A stretch of DNA of 64,000 nt from CADEDH01 sp039201605 (GCA_039201605.1 JBCCRO010000021.1:27651-91650), one strand, 5' to 3'; numbered from the stretch's first letter, positions 7,965-16,130 are shown. Made by a program: numbers and translations. Notes: generated by a model not told the origin, from the letters alone.

Positions 7965-8755
7965 GGTGACACCGTAGATCGGCTGGTATCGGCATCCATC
8001 GGGGAAACCCCCGTACCTGTGGGGGGAGTGGTTGGAATCGGAACCTCTTCGCCGTCCGGCGGGCCGTCCTGAGGGGCGTTTTCCCAGCTCAGAGCAGCCT
8101 TGGCCAAACCGTCGATCAGGTCGTGAACGTGGGTGAACCGCCGGTCGATGGCGTCGATCTCCGAGCGCCGATCCGGGCCCCCGTAGGGCGGAGGGCCGCC
8201 GTGGGCCGGCCAGTACCAGATCAGCGGCGTGAGGCCCCGCACCCGCGGGGGCAGTTCGAGCTGCGTCCCGCCACCGCGGGTCAGGTTGCAGGGGTTGCGA
8301 GGGTGAAGGCCCCGAAGCTGCTTGGGGATGTCGTCGATGTCGTCGATCACCCGATAGGCGGGCACGGCGTCGCGCAGGTGGCCGGCCACATGGTGGGCCA
8401 GCTCCCGATTCCCACCGCCGCACAGCAGGCTGGTGAAGTGACCCCGCTTGCCGTAGCCGTGGACGGCGACGACGTGATCACAGTGGTCGAGGAAGGCCTG
8501 CAGCTTCGGCGAGTCGGCCGGATCGACCTTGGTCGACGGCAGGTGATGGCGCATGCCCTCCGGTTGGAGCACGGCGTAGAACGAGGCCCCTGATCGGGCG
8601 GCGGCCTCGGAGGCGATCTGGTCGGTGATCCGCTCCAGGTTGCCGCCGTGGAAGGCCATGAACCCGAACCTGCCCCGCAGATCGAGAGCCTCGACGACCC
8701 CCGGTCGCCGCAGCAGTTCACCGAAGGCGATGGGGGAGCGGTCGACCTCTAGCAC
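7961..8755 (-). CDS. Poly-gamma-glutamate hydrolase family protein
   Basis: The core MAFHGGNLERITDQIAS...GASFYAV...HHLPSTKVDPADS...DHVVAVHGYG matches the zinc-dependent poly-gamma-glutamate hydrolase / phage replication-like family (PF05908 type), with the conserved HGG, ST and HG elements. The start is uncertain. The frame is open up to 8866, and I chose the GTG at 8755 because GGAGG precedes it closely and homologous cores begin shortly after this point. The last 30 residues are Pro/Thr-rich and overlap the operator at 8007-8026. No signal peptide is visible. The stop overlaps the acidic gene at 7964 (ATGA), which suggests coupling. The substrate in this organism is unknown. Confidence 0.72.
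   Translation of the reverse strand: MLEVDRSPIAFGELLRRPGVVEALDLRGRFGFMAFHGGNLERITDQIASEAAARSGASFYAVLQPEGMRHHLPSTKVDPADSPKLQAFLDHCDHVVAVHGYGKRGHFTSLLCGGGNRELAHHVAGHLRDAVPAYRVIDDIDDIPKQLRGLHPRNPCNLTRGGGTQLELPPRVRGLTPLIWYWPAHGGPPPYGGPDRRSEIDAIDRRFTHVHDLIDGLAKAALSWENAPQDGPPDGEEVPIPTTPPTGTGVSPMDADTSRSTVSP
8007..8026 (-). promoter_or_regulatory. Second copy of the ACCCCC-N8-GGGGG operator
   Basis: ACCCCCGTACCTGTGGGGGG aligns with the element at 932-951: same 5-C and 5-G arms, same 8-bp centre. Its midpoint is 40 bp upstream of a TACGGT -10 hexamer (7976-7971), against 39 bp at the first site. It lies inside the C-terminal coding end of the hydrolase gene and points at the acidic gene starting at 7964. 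Confidence 0.55.
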
Positions 8756-8885
8756 GGCCTCCAGCGTGGCAGGCTCACGCCGAACCGCCCAACCGTGCGT
8801 CGGATCGACGGTGGATCGGCGCCGGATCGGCCCCCGGATGCGGCCGGCCCGACGGGCCGACCGCATCGGGTGGGGGGTACGAGGA

Positions 8886-9761
8886 TCAGCCGGCGGCGAC
8901 CGGCCCGGCGGGCGGCTGCATGTTGCGGCGGGCGATCAGGCCGGCGATGGCGAGGCCGGCGTTGAGGAGGAAGAAGCCGACCCCGAGGACCGTGGTGCGA
9001 TCGTCGAGAAAGTTCTGCAGATCGGCCTGGCGGGCCTCGACCCACAGGACCGGACCGGCCGGGTTGTTGATCGGGTCGGTCGACCAGAACCCGTACCAGG
9101 TGACGTAGACCCCGACCACGACCAGGATGACGGCCGAGATCAGGTTGATCTTGGGGAGCAGCGACCGGAAGCCGTTGACCATGCCCTTCTTGCCGAAGGC
9201 GACGGCCAGGGTGAGGCCGGTGGCCATCAGACCCATGCCGACCCCGTAGGAGACGAAGCCCCCGACCCGCTCGAGGTAGCTGTTGCCGGCGGCGGCGGTA
9301 CCGATGGCCGAGAGGAACAGGCCGATGGTGCAGGTGAGCGAGGCCAGGGCGTAGGAGACGCCGAACAGGAACATGCTGACGGTCGAGCGGCTCCCGGTGC
9401 CCTTCTCCAGCTTCGGCAGCGACAGCAGCGGCTGGAAGCCGAGCAGCATGGCGATACCGAGACCGACGAGGAGGACGCCCATGACCAGGGTGACCCACGG
9501 CAGCCAGGGCACGATGCTGGAGAGGACCCCGGCCAGGGCCAGGCCCATCACCCCGAACACGGCGAGGAAACCGGCCGACATCGACAGGCTGACGATCTGG
9601 GCCCGGTTGAGGGCGATGATGCGTGACTCGTTCTCGCTGTCACCGTCGTTGAGACCGAGGAAGTACCCGAGATAGGCCGGCAGGAGGGCGAACCCGCAGG
9701 GGTTCACCAGGGCCACCATCCCGAGCGCGAAGGCGCGCGAGTCGAAGAGTTCACCGAGCAT
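8886..9761 (-). CDS. ccdA: CcdA/DsbD-type thiol-disulfide membrane transporter
   Basis: This is a 291-aa integral membrane protein with six or more hydrophobic helices. The N-terminal NPCGFALLPAYLGYF (about residues 19-33) carries the first conserved Cys of the CcdA family, and SLTCTIGLFL (about 135) carries the second. CcdA proteins pass electrons from cytoplasmic thioredoxin to extracytoplasmic thiol proteins, for example in cytochrome c maturation. It lies 3 bp downstream of a TlpA-like thioredoxin gene in the same direction, which is the expected partner. A second helical set near the C-terminus (residues 195-285) makes it slightly longer than minimal CcdA. Confidence 0.85.
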   Translation of the reverse strand: MLGELFDSRAFALGMVALVNPCGFALLPAYLGYFLGLNDGDSENESRIIALNRAQIVSLSMSAGFLAVFGVMGLALAGVLSSIVPWLPWVTLVMGVLLVGLGIAMLLGFQPLLSLPKLEKGTGSRSTVSMFLFGVSYALASLTCTIGLFLSAIGTAAAGNSYLERVGGFVSYGVGMGLMATGLTLAVAFGKKGMVNGFRSLLPKINLISAVILVVVGVYVTWYGFWSTDPINNPAGPVLWVEARQADLQNFLDDRTTVLGVGFFLLNAGLAIAGLIARRNMQPPAGPVAAG

Positions 9762-9764
9762 TGA

Positions 9765-10418
9765 TCAAACCTCCACGCCGAGATGCTCGGCAATCAGATC
9801 CTTGAGGGCTTCCTCGTTCAGCACCCCGGTGAAGGTGTGGACGATCTCCCCGTCTTCGTTCATGAATGCCGTCGCAGGCATACCCAGCAGCTCCAGCTCG
9901 GCGTGGATCTGTGCCTCACGCTGGAAGACGGTCGGGTAGTTGAGCTCGAACTCGTCGTTCAGGCTCCGCCACGACGTCTCGTCGATGTCGTGGCTGACGC
10001 CCAGGAAGCGGACCCGATCGCCGGCCTGGGCCTGCACGTCGCGGAACTCGGGCAGTTCGGCCCGGCAGGGGGCACACCAGGAGGCGTAGAAGTTGATCAC
10101 CGTCGGCGCGCCCTGGAAGTCGCTGAGGACGCCGATCTCGCCGTCCTCGGTGGTGAAGGGGAACCGGTCGAGTCCGGCGGCGGCCTCGCCTGCGTCGCCG
10201 CCGTCGGCTCCCGCCGACTCGGAGGCGGTGGTGTCATCGGAACCAGCGAGAGCGTTGAAAGCGGCGGCGGCCACGCCGAGGGCCACGATCACGGCGACGG
10301 CGATGAGGATGGGGCGGATCGACTGCCCGGAGCCGGCGTCGTCGGGAGCGTCGGGGGTCGGGGACGGGTCGGCGCCGTCCGCCTCTGTGGTTGCGTCAGG
10401 GTGGGGGGCCTGGCTCAT
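9765..10418 (-). CDS. Membrane-anchored TlpA/ResA-like thioredoxin
   Basis: This 217-aa protein has a short Pro/Asp-rich cytoplasmic head, one membrane helix (IRPILIAVAVIVALGVAAAA, about 40-60), a linker, and an extracytoplasmic thioredoxin fold with the active site WCAPC in NFYASWCAPCRAELPEF. It also has the cis-Pro segment GMPATAF. I chose the ATG at 10418 because GAGGAG lies 4-5 nt upstream. It is the first gene of a two-gene operon with the CcdA-type transporter, so it most likely reduces disulfides of apocytochrome or other exported proteins. Confidence 0.88.
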   Translation of the reverse strand: MSQAPHPDATTEADGADPSPTPDAPDDAGSGQSIRPILIAVAVIVALGVAAAAFNALAGSDDTTASESAGADGGDAGEAAAGLDRFPFTTEDGEIGVLSDFQGAPTVINFYASWCAPCRAELPEFRDVQAQAGDRVRFLGVSHDIDETSWRSLNDEFELNYPTVFQREAQIHAELELLGMPATAFMNEDGEIVHTFTGVLNEEALKDLIAEHLGVEV

Positions 10419-10698
10419 GCCACTCCTCGTCATTCGGTCGTTGGAAAGCGAACCTGCGCCGCTCCTCCGCCATTCCCCGCACGGTACCCGGAGTTGCCCC
10501 TCGGCTTCGGTTCGGGCTCGGGGCTCCGACGCAGCATCGACCGACCTGAGCCCGGGCGCGCCGGTGCCGGTCGGGGTGGACACTGCCGCCGGCTCGACCA
10601 CGTCGTCACCAGCGGTGCGTTCGTCACCCGGACCGGCACCGTCGTCCTTGGTCGGGGGGTGTGCCACCAGGTGGCGGCACACCCCCCGACGTCCCTTG

Positions 10699-11082
10699 TC
10701 AGGCGATCAGCTTCTGGAACCGCTCCGGGACCGGAACAACCGGCAGCTGATCCTCGGGGCGGGGGTTCTTGGGCGGACGACCCCGACGACGCTTGGTCGT
10801 CAGGATCCGGCCGTTCAGGAACAGCTGACCGCCCCAGACGCCGCAGGGCTCGGCTCGGGCGACCGCGCCCTCCAGGCACTCTGCGATCACGGGGCAGGTG
10901 ATGCAGACCTGCTTGGCGGCGGCGATGTCCTGCAGCTCCTCGCTGAAGAACAGGTCTCGGGCGCCGTCGATCTCCTGGCAGGCGGCCTCGGCCCGCCAGG
11001 TCTCGTCGGTGGTGTTCAGCTGGTCGATGGTGACGGACAGATCCGCCGTCTGATTGATGATCCGCTCGTCGATGGAGGTCAT
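10699..11082 (-). CDS. whiB7: WhiB-family regulator, WhiB7-like with AT-hook
   Basis: This 127-aa protein has the four WhiB cysteines (AAC, then CITCPVIAEC), the GVWGG turn, and a basic tail KRRRGRPPKNPRP that is an AT-hook. The AT-hook directly after GVWGG is typical of WhiB7, the [4Fe-4S] activator of intrinsic antibiotic resistance that works with the primary sigma factor. The N-terminal 30 residues and the C-terminal Pro-rich end are not typical. The ATG at 11082 has AAGGAA 8 nt upstream. The leader contains an intrinsic terminator (11196-11237), which resembles the transcription attenuation known for whiB7. Confidence 0.78.
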   Translation of the reverse strand: MTSIDERIINQTADLSVTIDQLNTTDETWRAEAACQEIDGARDLFFSEELQDIAAAKQVCITCPVIAECLEGAVARAEPCGVWGGQLFLNGRILTTKRRRGRPPKNPRPEDQLPVVPVPERFQKLIA

Positions 11083-11195
11083 CTCGTTCGTTCCTTGGTG
11101 AATGCGGGGTGTGTGTGACAGGCCCGGGGCGGCGGAGGGAACCGTGTCGGGCAAGGAGTGAGTGGTGGTCGGCTGTGTCGTCCGCAGTGCGGTCC

Positions 11196-11237
11196 GAAAA
11201 GCACAAAAGCCGCTGGGGGCTTGTGCTCCCAGCGGCT
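11196..11237 (-). terminator. Intrinsic terminator or attenuator upstream of whiB7-like gene
   Basis: AGCCGCTGGG at 11208-11217 and its exact complement at 11228-11237 form a 10-bp stem with a 10-nt loop. On the minus strand the stem is followed at once by TTTTGTGCTTTT, a U-rich tract. It lies between the 86-aa gene (ending 11262) and the whiB7-like gene (starting 11082). It could end the first transcript or act as a conditional attenuator for the second. Confidence 0.75.
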
Positions 11238-11261
11238 CGGTGTGAGGTTCTGTACCTGTTG

Positions 11262-11522
11262 TCAGGTCTTGAACCTCCAGCGCTGGGAGTGGTCGGTGGT
11301 GCCGAACTTCGGGGTATGGACCCAGTAGCCCTTCATGAAGCTGGCGATGCCATCGGCGTTCATGCCGACGGCGGCCGTCTCCGGGCGAGCGGTCCACAGG
11401 CCCGAAAGCGCACAACGCACGGCCTCGCGGATGGCACCGGGGATGAGGCGCACCTGCACCCGGGAATCGGCGAAGACGCTCACGTCGAGGAGTTCGACAC
11501 GAGTGGTGAGTGTTGCTGCCAT
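11262..11522 (-). CDS. Small conserved-looking protein of unknown function (86 aa)
   Basis: The frame begins MAATLTTRVELLDVSVFADS at an ATG (11522) with AAGGGG 8 nt upstream and codes for 86 residues. The first 40 residues alternate hydrophobic and polar positions like a beta-rich domain, and the end is aromatic and basic (FMKGYWVHTPKFG...SQRWRFKT). I recognise no family. It ends 25 bp before the hairpin at 11237, so it may be a regulated leader cistron of the whiB7-like transcript or simply an independent gene. Confidence 0.6.
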   Translation of the reverse strand: MAATLTTRVELLDVSVFADSRVQVRLIPGAIREAVRCALSGLWTARPETAAVGMNADGIASFMKGYWVHTPKFGTTDHSQRWRFKT

Positions 11523-11673
11523 TGGCCGACCCCTTTCCGTTTCGATGGTCGTCTCGCCGCGCAGATCATCCCGCGCAGGGCGTCTCGCTCCGATGAACGA
11601 GCAGAATCACCGTCGTATGAATCGGCGAGCGTGTCAAACGATTTAATCGCGGCGGCCGCTACCGTCGCGGCCG

Positions 11674-12423
11674 ATGCCCGCGTCCACCCCCGCTCCCGAT
11701 GCCGCCGAGGCGCCCGTCGGGCGTCGATTCACCGGTCACCGCAAGGTCAGATTGGGCGACGCCGCGGCCGACGGCCGGCTCCGGTTCGACGCCCTGACCC
11801 GCCACACCCAGGACGTCTCCGACGACGACACCACCGACGCCGGACTGTCGGCCGAGCTGGGGTGGGTGGTCCGCCGGACCACGGTCTCGGTCGAACGGCA
11901 TGCCCGGCTCGGGGAGGAGCTGGCGGTCACCACCTACTGCTCGGGCCTCGGGAAACGCTGGGCCGACCGGCGACTCGACATCGAGGGCTCCGAGGGTGCC
12001 CGGATCACCGTGGTGACGCTCTGGATCTGCATCGACGTCGCCGCCGCCCGTCCCGCCCCGCTCAGCGCCCAGTTCCTCGACCTCTACGGACCTGCGGCCC
12101 AGGGGCGGACGGTGAGCGCCCGACTCCAGCACCCGAAGGCGCCGGCCGAGGGCGCCGAGACGTGGTCGTGGCCGCTGCGGGTGGCCGACATCGACACCCA
12201 GGGCCACGTCAACAACGCCGCCTACTGGGCCGTGCTGGAGGAGGCTCTCGGCGGGGTGGCCCCCGAGGGCGCCCACGAGGCCCGCATCGAGTACGGGGCC
12301 GGCCTCACCCTCGACGACGAGGTGACCGTGCACCACGCCGAGGTGGACGGGGTACGCCTGTGGTGGCTGCTCAACGGCGCCGGAGAGACGGCGGCGTCGA
12401 TCTCACTCGCCGTGCCCGACTGA
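11674..12423 (+). CDS. Acyl-ACP thioesterase-like double hotdog protein
   Basis: This 249-aa protein has two tandem hotdog halves. The second carries VADIDTQGHVNNAAYWAVLEE (about residues 170-190), which matches the catalytic Asn/His loop of acyl-ACP thioesterases and related acyl-CoA thioesterases. The first half has the equivalent DALTRHTQDVSDDDTTDAG. Such enzymes release free fatty acids from acyl carriers. It stands alone between the whiB7 region and the convergent oligoribonuclease gene. The first 17 residues are Pro/Ala-rich, so the true start may be slightly downstream. Exact chain-length preference cannot be read. Confidence 0.8.
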   Translation: MPASTPAPDAAEAPVGRRFTGHRKVRLGDAAADGRLRFDALTRHTQDVSDDDTTDAGLSAELGWVVRRTTVSVERHARLGEELAVTTYCSGLGKRWADRRLDIEGSEGARITVVTLWICIDVAAARPAPLSAQFLDLYGPAAQGRTVSARLQHPKAPAEGAETWSWPLRVADIDTQGHVNNAAYWAVLEEALGGVAPEGAHEARIEYGAGLTLDDEVTVHHAEVDGVRLWWLLNGAGETAASISLAVPD

Positions 12424-12462
12424 TCGCGGCCCGCCGGCCCGCCCGACCGAGCCGGCCGGGGC

Positions 12463-13098
12463 TCAGCTCGACGTGGCCTCGGCCGCCGCCTCGGGGGTCG
12501 TCGTCTCGCCACCGGCGTCGGTCTTGCGGCGGTCGCCGCCCTGTGGGGCCGTCGGATCGGCGCCGACGGGGAGGAAGACCTTCTCCCGGTAGAAGCGGAG
12601 CTCGTTCACGCTCTCGGTGATGTCGTCGAGGGCCCGGTGGCCGGCGTCCTTGCGGGGCGCGGTGGCCAGGACGTCGGGGTACCAGCGGCGAGCGAGCTCC
12701 TTGATGGTCGAGACGTCCACCGACCGGTAGTGGAGGAACTCCTCGATGTCGTTGAGCTGGGCGGCGAGGAACCGCCGGTCCATCCCGATCGAGTTGCCGC
12801 ACAACGGCACCGAGCGCGGGGTGTCGATGTGTTCCTTGAGAAAGGCGAGGGTCTGGGCCCCGGCCTCCTCCAGGGTGATCGTCGAGGCTTTGATCTGCTC
12901 CAACAGGCCCGACTTCGTGTGCATGTCGACAACGACGTCGTCCATGGCCGACAGCTCCTCATCGGTGGCCGACACGACGAGGTCGGGGCCGTGGGCGACG
13001 ATGTTGAGTTCGTCGTCGGTGATGAGGGTTGCGATCTCGACGATCACGTGGCGGGCCGGGTCGAGCCCGGTCATTTCGAGGTCCATCCAAACCAGCAA
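12463..13098 (-). CDS. orn: Oligoribonuclease
   Basis: This DEDD-family 3'-5' exonuclease (211 aa) degrades di- to pentanucleotides, including pGpG from c-di-GMP turnover. WMDLEMTGLDP holds the first acidic pair, LCGNSIGMDRRFL the second motif, and KDAGHRALDDITES the catalytic His/Asp (DEDDh). A 30-residue acidic Thr/Ala-rich tail follows the usual end. I place the start at a TTG (13098, MLVWMDLEMTG) with TAGGA 9 nt upstream. Another TTG two codons earlier is too close to that site. It is divergent from dut, with 48 bp between the starts. Confidence 0.92.
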   Translation of the reverse strand: MLVWMDLEMTGLDPARHVIVEIATLITDDELNIVAHGPDLVVSATDEELSAMDDVVVDMHTKSGLLEQIKASTITLEEAGAQTLAFLKEHIDTPRSVPLCGNSIGMDRRFLAAQLNDIEEFLHYRSVDVSTIKELARRWYPDVLATAPRKDAGHRALDDITESVNELRFYREKVFLPVGADPTAPQGGDRRKTDAGGETTTPEAAAEATSS

Positions 13099-13146
13099 GA
13101 GCAAAGATCCTAGTGGGCTCGACGGCGATCGCCCTAACCTTCCCGA

Positions 13147-13599
13147 GTGCTCGACATCCCGCTTCTGCGCCTCGACGACGACCCCGACCGACCGCTCGCC
13201 GCTCCGCGTCGCATCCGGGCTGGTGACGCCGCTGCCGACCTCCCGTCCCGGCACCCCGTCGAGCTGGCTCCGGGGGCCCGGGAACTGGTGCCGACCGGGT
13301 TCGCCGTGGCCATCCCGGCCGGCCACTGCGGCCTGATCCTGCCCCGGTCGGGCCTCGCCCTCCGGCACGGGATCACCGTGCTCAACGCTCCCGGCCTCAT
13401 CGACTCGGGCTACCGGGGGGAGCTGAAGGTCCTCCTGTGGAACACCGGGCAGGAGTCCGTCACCCTCGACCGCGGCGAACGGGTGGCGCAGTTGCTGGTG
13501 GTGGCGGTCGGCGCCTCCCAGCTCACCGAGGTGGCGGTGCTGCCCGACGCCCCCGACGATCGGGGCGGCGCCGGGTTTGGGTCGTCCGGACGACGCTGA
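13147..13599 (+). CDS. dut: dUTP diphosphatase (trimeric dUTPase)
   Basis: This 150-aa enzyme hydrolyses dUTP to dUMP and pyrophosphate. The five dUTPase motifs are present: the Asp-containing first region, PRSGLALRHG, NAPGLIDSGYRGE, RGERVAQLLV and the C-terminal RGGAGFGSSGR. The length is normal. The start is a GTG at 13147, 48 bp from the divergent orn start, so the leader is very short. Confidence 0.93.
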   Translation: MLDIPLLRLDDDPDRPLAAPRRIRAGDAAADLPSRHPVELAPGARELVPTGFAVAIPAGHCGLILPRSGLALRHGITVLNAPGLIDSGYRGELKVLLWNTGQESVTLDRGERVAQLLVVAVGASQLTEVAVLPDAPDDRGGAGFGSSGRR

Positions 13600-13857
13600 G
13601 CCGTCGGCCCCGGGGCGTCGGCCCCGGTGGGGGTCGGAACGGGTGATCCGGACCGCCTCCGCCAAGAGGGGCCATCCGGCCTATCCAGATTTTTCGCCTG
13701 ATCGTCGTTGCCTACTACAGCGGAGGCGTGGGGCCCAGAGGCCGAACCGCATCCGCACGCCATAGGAGCAGAAAGGAACGGGACTTTTGACCCCCAACCT
13801 TGCCGACACCACGGGCAGCGTGCTGGCTGTCCGGAAGTGGTAGAAGGAGAACAGCAG

Positions 13858-13956
13858 ATGAGCGAAGTCAACAAGATGCGAGTGCAGGCCACGACGGCGG
13901 TGATCGGGCTCAGTTGCCTTGTTCTCGCCATGGGAGCCCCCTGGAAGTTCGGCTGA
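13858..13956 (+). CDS. 32-residue hydrophobic small protein
   Basis: An ATG at 13858 lies 8 nt after a very strong AGAAGGAG ribosome site and opens a 32-codon frame: a polar MSEVNKMRVQATT, then the hydrophobic stretch AVIGLSCLVLAMG, then APWKFG. It ends 23 bp before a strong hairpin (13979-14012). A strong ribosome site, a tiny frame and a terminator together suggest a real small membrane peptide. The 258 bp upstream (13600-13857) hold no other gene I can support, but probably its promoter. Confidence 0.6.
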   Translation: MSEVNKMRVQATTAVIGLSCLVLAMGAPWKFG

Positions 13957-13978
13957 TCGGGTAGCCGATCGCCACGAC

Positions 13979-14012
13979 GAAGAGAGCCGGCGGATCACCG
14001 CCGGCTCTCTTC
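13979..14012 (+). terminator. Hairpin terminator after the small peptide gene
   Basis: A perfect 15-bp stem (GAAGAGAGCCGGCGG and its complement) closes on the 4-nt loop ATCA. There is no T-tract after it, which is common in GC-rich actinobacteria. It separates the small peptide gene from the GGDEF-EAL gene downstream. Confidence 0.75.
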
Positions 14013-14087
14013 GCGTGTGAGCAAGATCTCAACCGTCTCCTCGGGCGAGCCGATAGCTTCCACGGGCCGTCGGCCCGAGGACGACGC

Positions 14088-16130
14088 ATGAGCCAGACGA
14101 TCACGAGAGCCCCGCGAAATCACCGACTGACGATTCTGCTGATCGGGACCGTCATCGCCGGCGGTGCGCTGCTCATGCAGTCGTTCCGCAATCTCGACGG
14201 GGAGCCGTTCTACGGGCGGCACCCGGCGATCTACCTCGTCTTCGTCTTCCTGCTGTTCGCCACCGAACTGCAGCCGGTGCCCTCCCTCACCGATGACACC
14301 GAGCTCACCGCCTCGTGGGCCTTCGCCTTCACCCTGCTGTTGATCTCCCCGATCGCCGGTTCGGTGGTGGCGGTGATGGCGACCTCGATCGCCAACGACC
14401 TCCTGGGGCGGAAGCGGATCGACCGCATGCTGTTCAACGCCGCCCAGTTCGCCCTCTCCCTCGTCGGCGGCGGCCTCGCCGGCTACCTGATCGCCGACAT
14501 CGACAGCGTGGCCGACGGCGGCCCGGTCACCGTCCGGTGGCTGGTCGGCGTGCTGGTGGCCTGCGCCGTCGGCTTCGGGGCCAACAGCGTCTTCGTCAGC
14601 GTGGCCGTGGCCCTGCACACCGGGCTCCCGGTCGCCGAGATGCTGCGTCGCTCGGTGGGGATCAACCTCGGCATGGACGGCCTGCTGCTCGCCTTGGCCC
14701 CGGTGTTCGCCGTGATCGCCCTGCAGTCGCTGTTCCTCGTGCCCCTGCTCCTGGTCACGGTGTTCATCATCTTCAAGAGCGCGGCACTGGCCCTGCGCAA
14801 CAAGCACGAGGCCACCCACGACCAGCTCACCGGCATTCCCAACCGGCGGATGTTCGAAGACCACCTCGCCCTCCTGATGGAGGCGTCGCGGCGGGGGAAG
14901 CGTTCCTTCGCCCTGGTCCAGATCGACCTCGACGGCTTCAAGGGCATCAACGATCGGCTCGGCCACCACTACGGCGATCAGGTGCTGAAGGCGGTGGCGA
15001 CCCGGCTGGTGAGCGACGAGCGCCTGAACGACCAGTGCGCCCGCCTGGGCGGCGACGAGTTCGCCCTGCTGTTCCTCGACGTGGCCTCGGTCGACGACGC
15101 CCAGGCGATCGCCGAGCGGGCCCTGGGCCGGATCTCCGACAGCCTCGAGATCGAGGGCGTGCCCCTCCGGGTCGGGGCCAGCCTGGGGGTGGCGATCTTC
15201 CCCGACCACGGCGAGGACCCCCAGCGGCTGATGCACCACGCCGACATGGCGATGTACGAGGCCAAGCGGGCCGGGGGCGGCGTGTGCGTCTATTCGGCGA
15301 CGTCGGACGACGACAGCCCGGGCCGTATCGAACTCCTGGCCGACCTGGCCAACGCCGTGGAGGGCGACCAGTTCACCCTCGACTACCAGCCCAAGGTCGA
15401 CATCAGTACCGGCCGCATCGCCATGGTCGAGGCCCTCGTCCGCTGGCATCATCCCGCCTACGGCACCGTCCCGCCCGGTTGGTTCATGCCCCAGGCCGAG
15501 CAGACCGACCTGATCACCAGCCTGACCGACCACATCATCGACCAGGCCGCACACCAGATCCAGATCTGGCGTCGCTCCGGCATCGAGATGCCGGTCGCGG
15601 TGAACGTGTCGGCCCGCAACCTCCACGATCTCCGCTTCCCGGGCCGGGTGCGCGACACGCTCGACCGGTACGACCTGCCCGGCTCGCTCCTCGAAGTCGA
15701 GGTGACCGAGAACTCGGTGATGGAGGACCCGCGCCGCTCGGCCCTCGTCCTCACCGAGTTGCGCGAGATCGGTATCACGGTGGCCATCGATGATTTCGGC
15801 ACCGGCTACTCGTCGCTGTCGACGCTGCGCGACCTCACCCTCGACCGGATCAAGATCGACCGCTCCTTCGTCACCAGCCTGGCCTCGGACGACGGCGACC
15901 TCACCATCGCCCGCTCGGTGATCGAGCTGGCTCAGAACCTGGGCCTGGCCACCGTGGCCGAGGGGGTCGAGACCCTCGACGTGCTGGAGATCCTGCGGGA
16001 GCTCGGCTGCGACGAGGTGCAGGGCTTCCTGCTCTCCCATCCGCTGTCCGCCGACGCCATCCACCCGCTGCTCCTGGCCGGGCGCATCGAGATGGCGACC
16101 CCTGTACCCCAGTCGACCGGAGGTGGCTGA
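14088..16130 (+). CDS. Membrane GGDEF-EAL cyclic-di-GMP protein
   Basis: This 680-aa protein has an N-terminal membrane sensor of about seven helices (residues 12-240), a GGDEF domain and an EAL domain. The cyclase signature CARLGGDEFALL is intact, and RLND five residues before it fits the product-inhibition I-site (RxxD). The EAL domain has MVEALVRWHHP, a DDFGTGYSSL loop 6, a KIDRSFV lysine and AEGVET, so both synthesis and hydrolysis of c-di-GMP are possible. The stop overlaps the start of the DUF5317 gene by one base. Oligoribonuclease, which finishes pGpG degradation, is encoded 1 kb away. Confidence 0.92.
   Translation: MSQTITRAPRNHRLTILLIGTVIAGGALLMQSFRNLDGEPFYGRHPAIYLVFVFLLFATELQPVPSLTDDTELTASWAFAFTLLLISPIAGSVVAVMATSIANDLLGRKRIDRMLFNAAQFALSLVGGGLAGYLIADIDSVADGGPVTVRWLVGVLVACAVGFGANSVFVSVAVALHTGLPVAEMLRRSVGINLGMDGLLLALAPVFAVIALQSLFLVPLLLVTVFIIFKSAALALRNKHEATHDQLTGIPNRRMFEDHLALLMEASRRGKRSFALVQIDLDGFKGINDRLGHHYGDQVLKAVATRLVSDERLNDQCARLGGDEFALLFLDVASVDDAQAIAERALGRISDSLEIEGVPLRVGASLGVAIFPDHGEDPQRLMHHADMAMYEAKRAGGGVCVYSATSDDDSPGRIELLADLANAVEGDQFTLDYQPKVDISTGRIAMVEALVRWHHPAYGTVPPGWFMPQAEQTDLITSLTDHIIDQAAHQIQIWRRSGIEMPVAVNVSARNLHDLRFPGRVRDTLDRYDLPGSLLEVEVTENSVMEDPRRSALVLTELREIGITVAIDDFGTGYSSLSTLRDLTLDRIKIDRSFVTSLASDDGDLTIARSVIELAQNLGLATVAEGVETLDVLEILRELGCDEVQGFLLSHPLSADAIHPLLLAGRIEMATPVPQSTGGG

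Noticed and set aside
13995..16064. A 689-codon minus-strand frame opposite the GGDEF-EAL gene
   Set aside because: It is a shadow typical of GC-rich coding DNA; the plus strand has intact GGDEF and EAL motifs.
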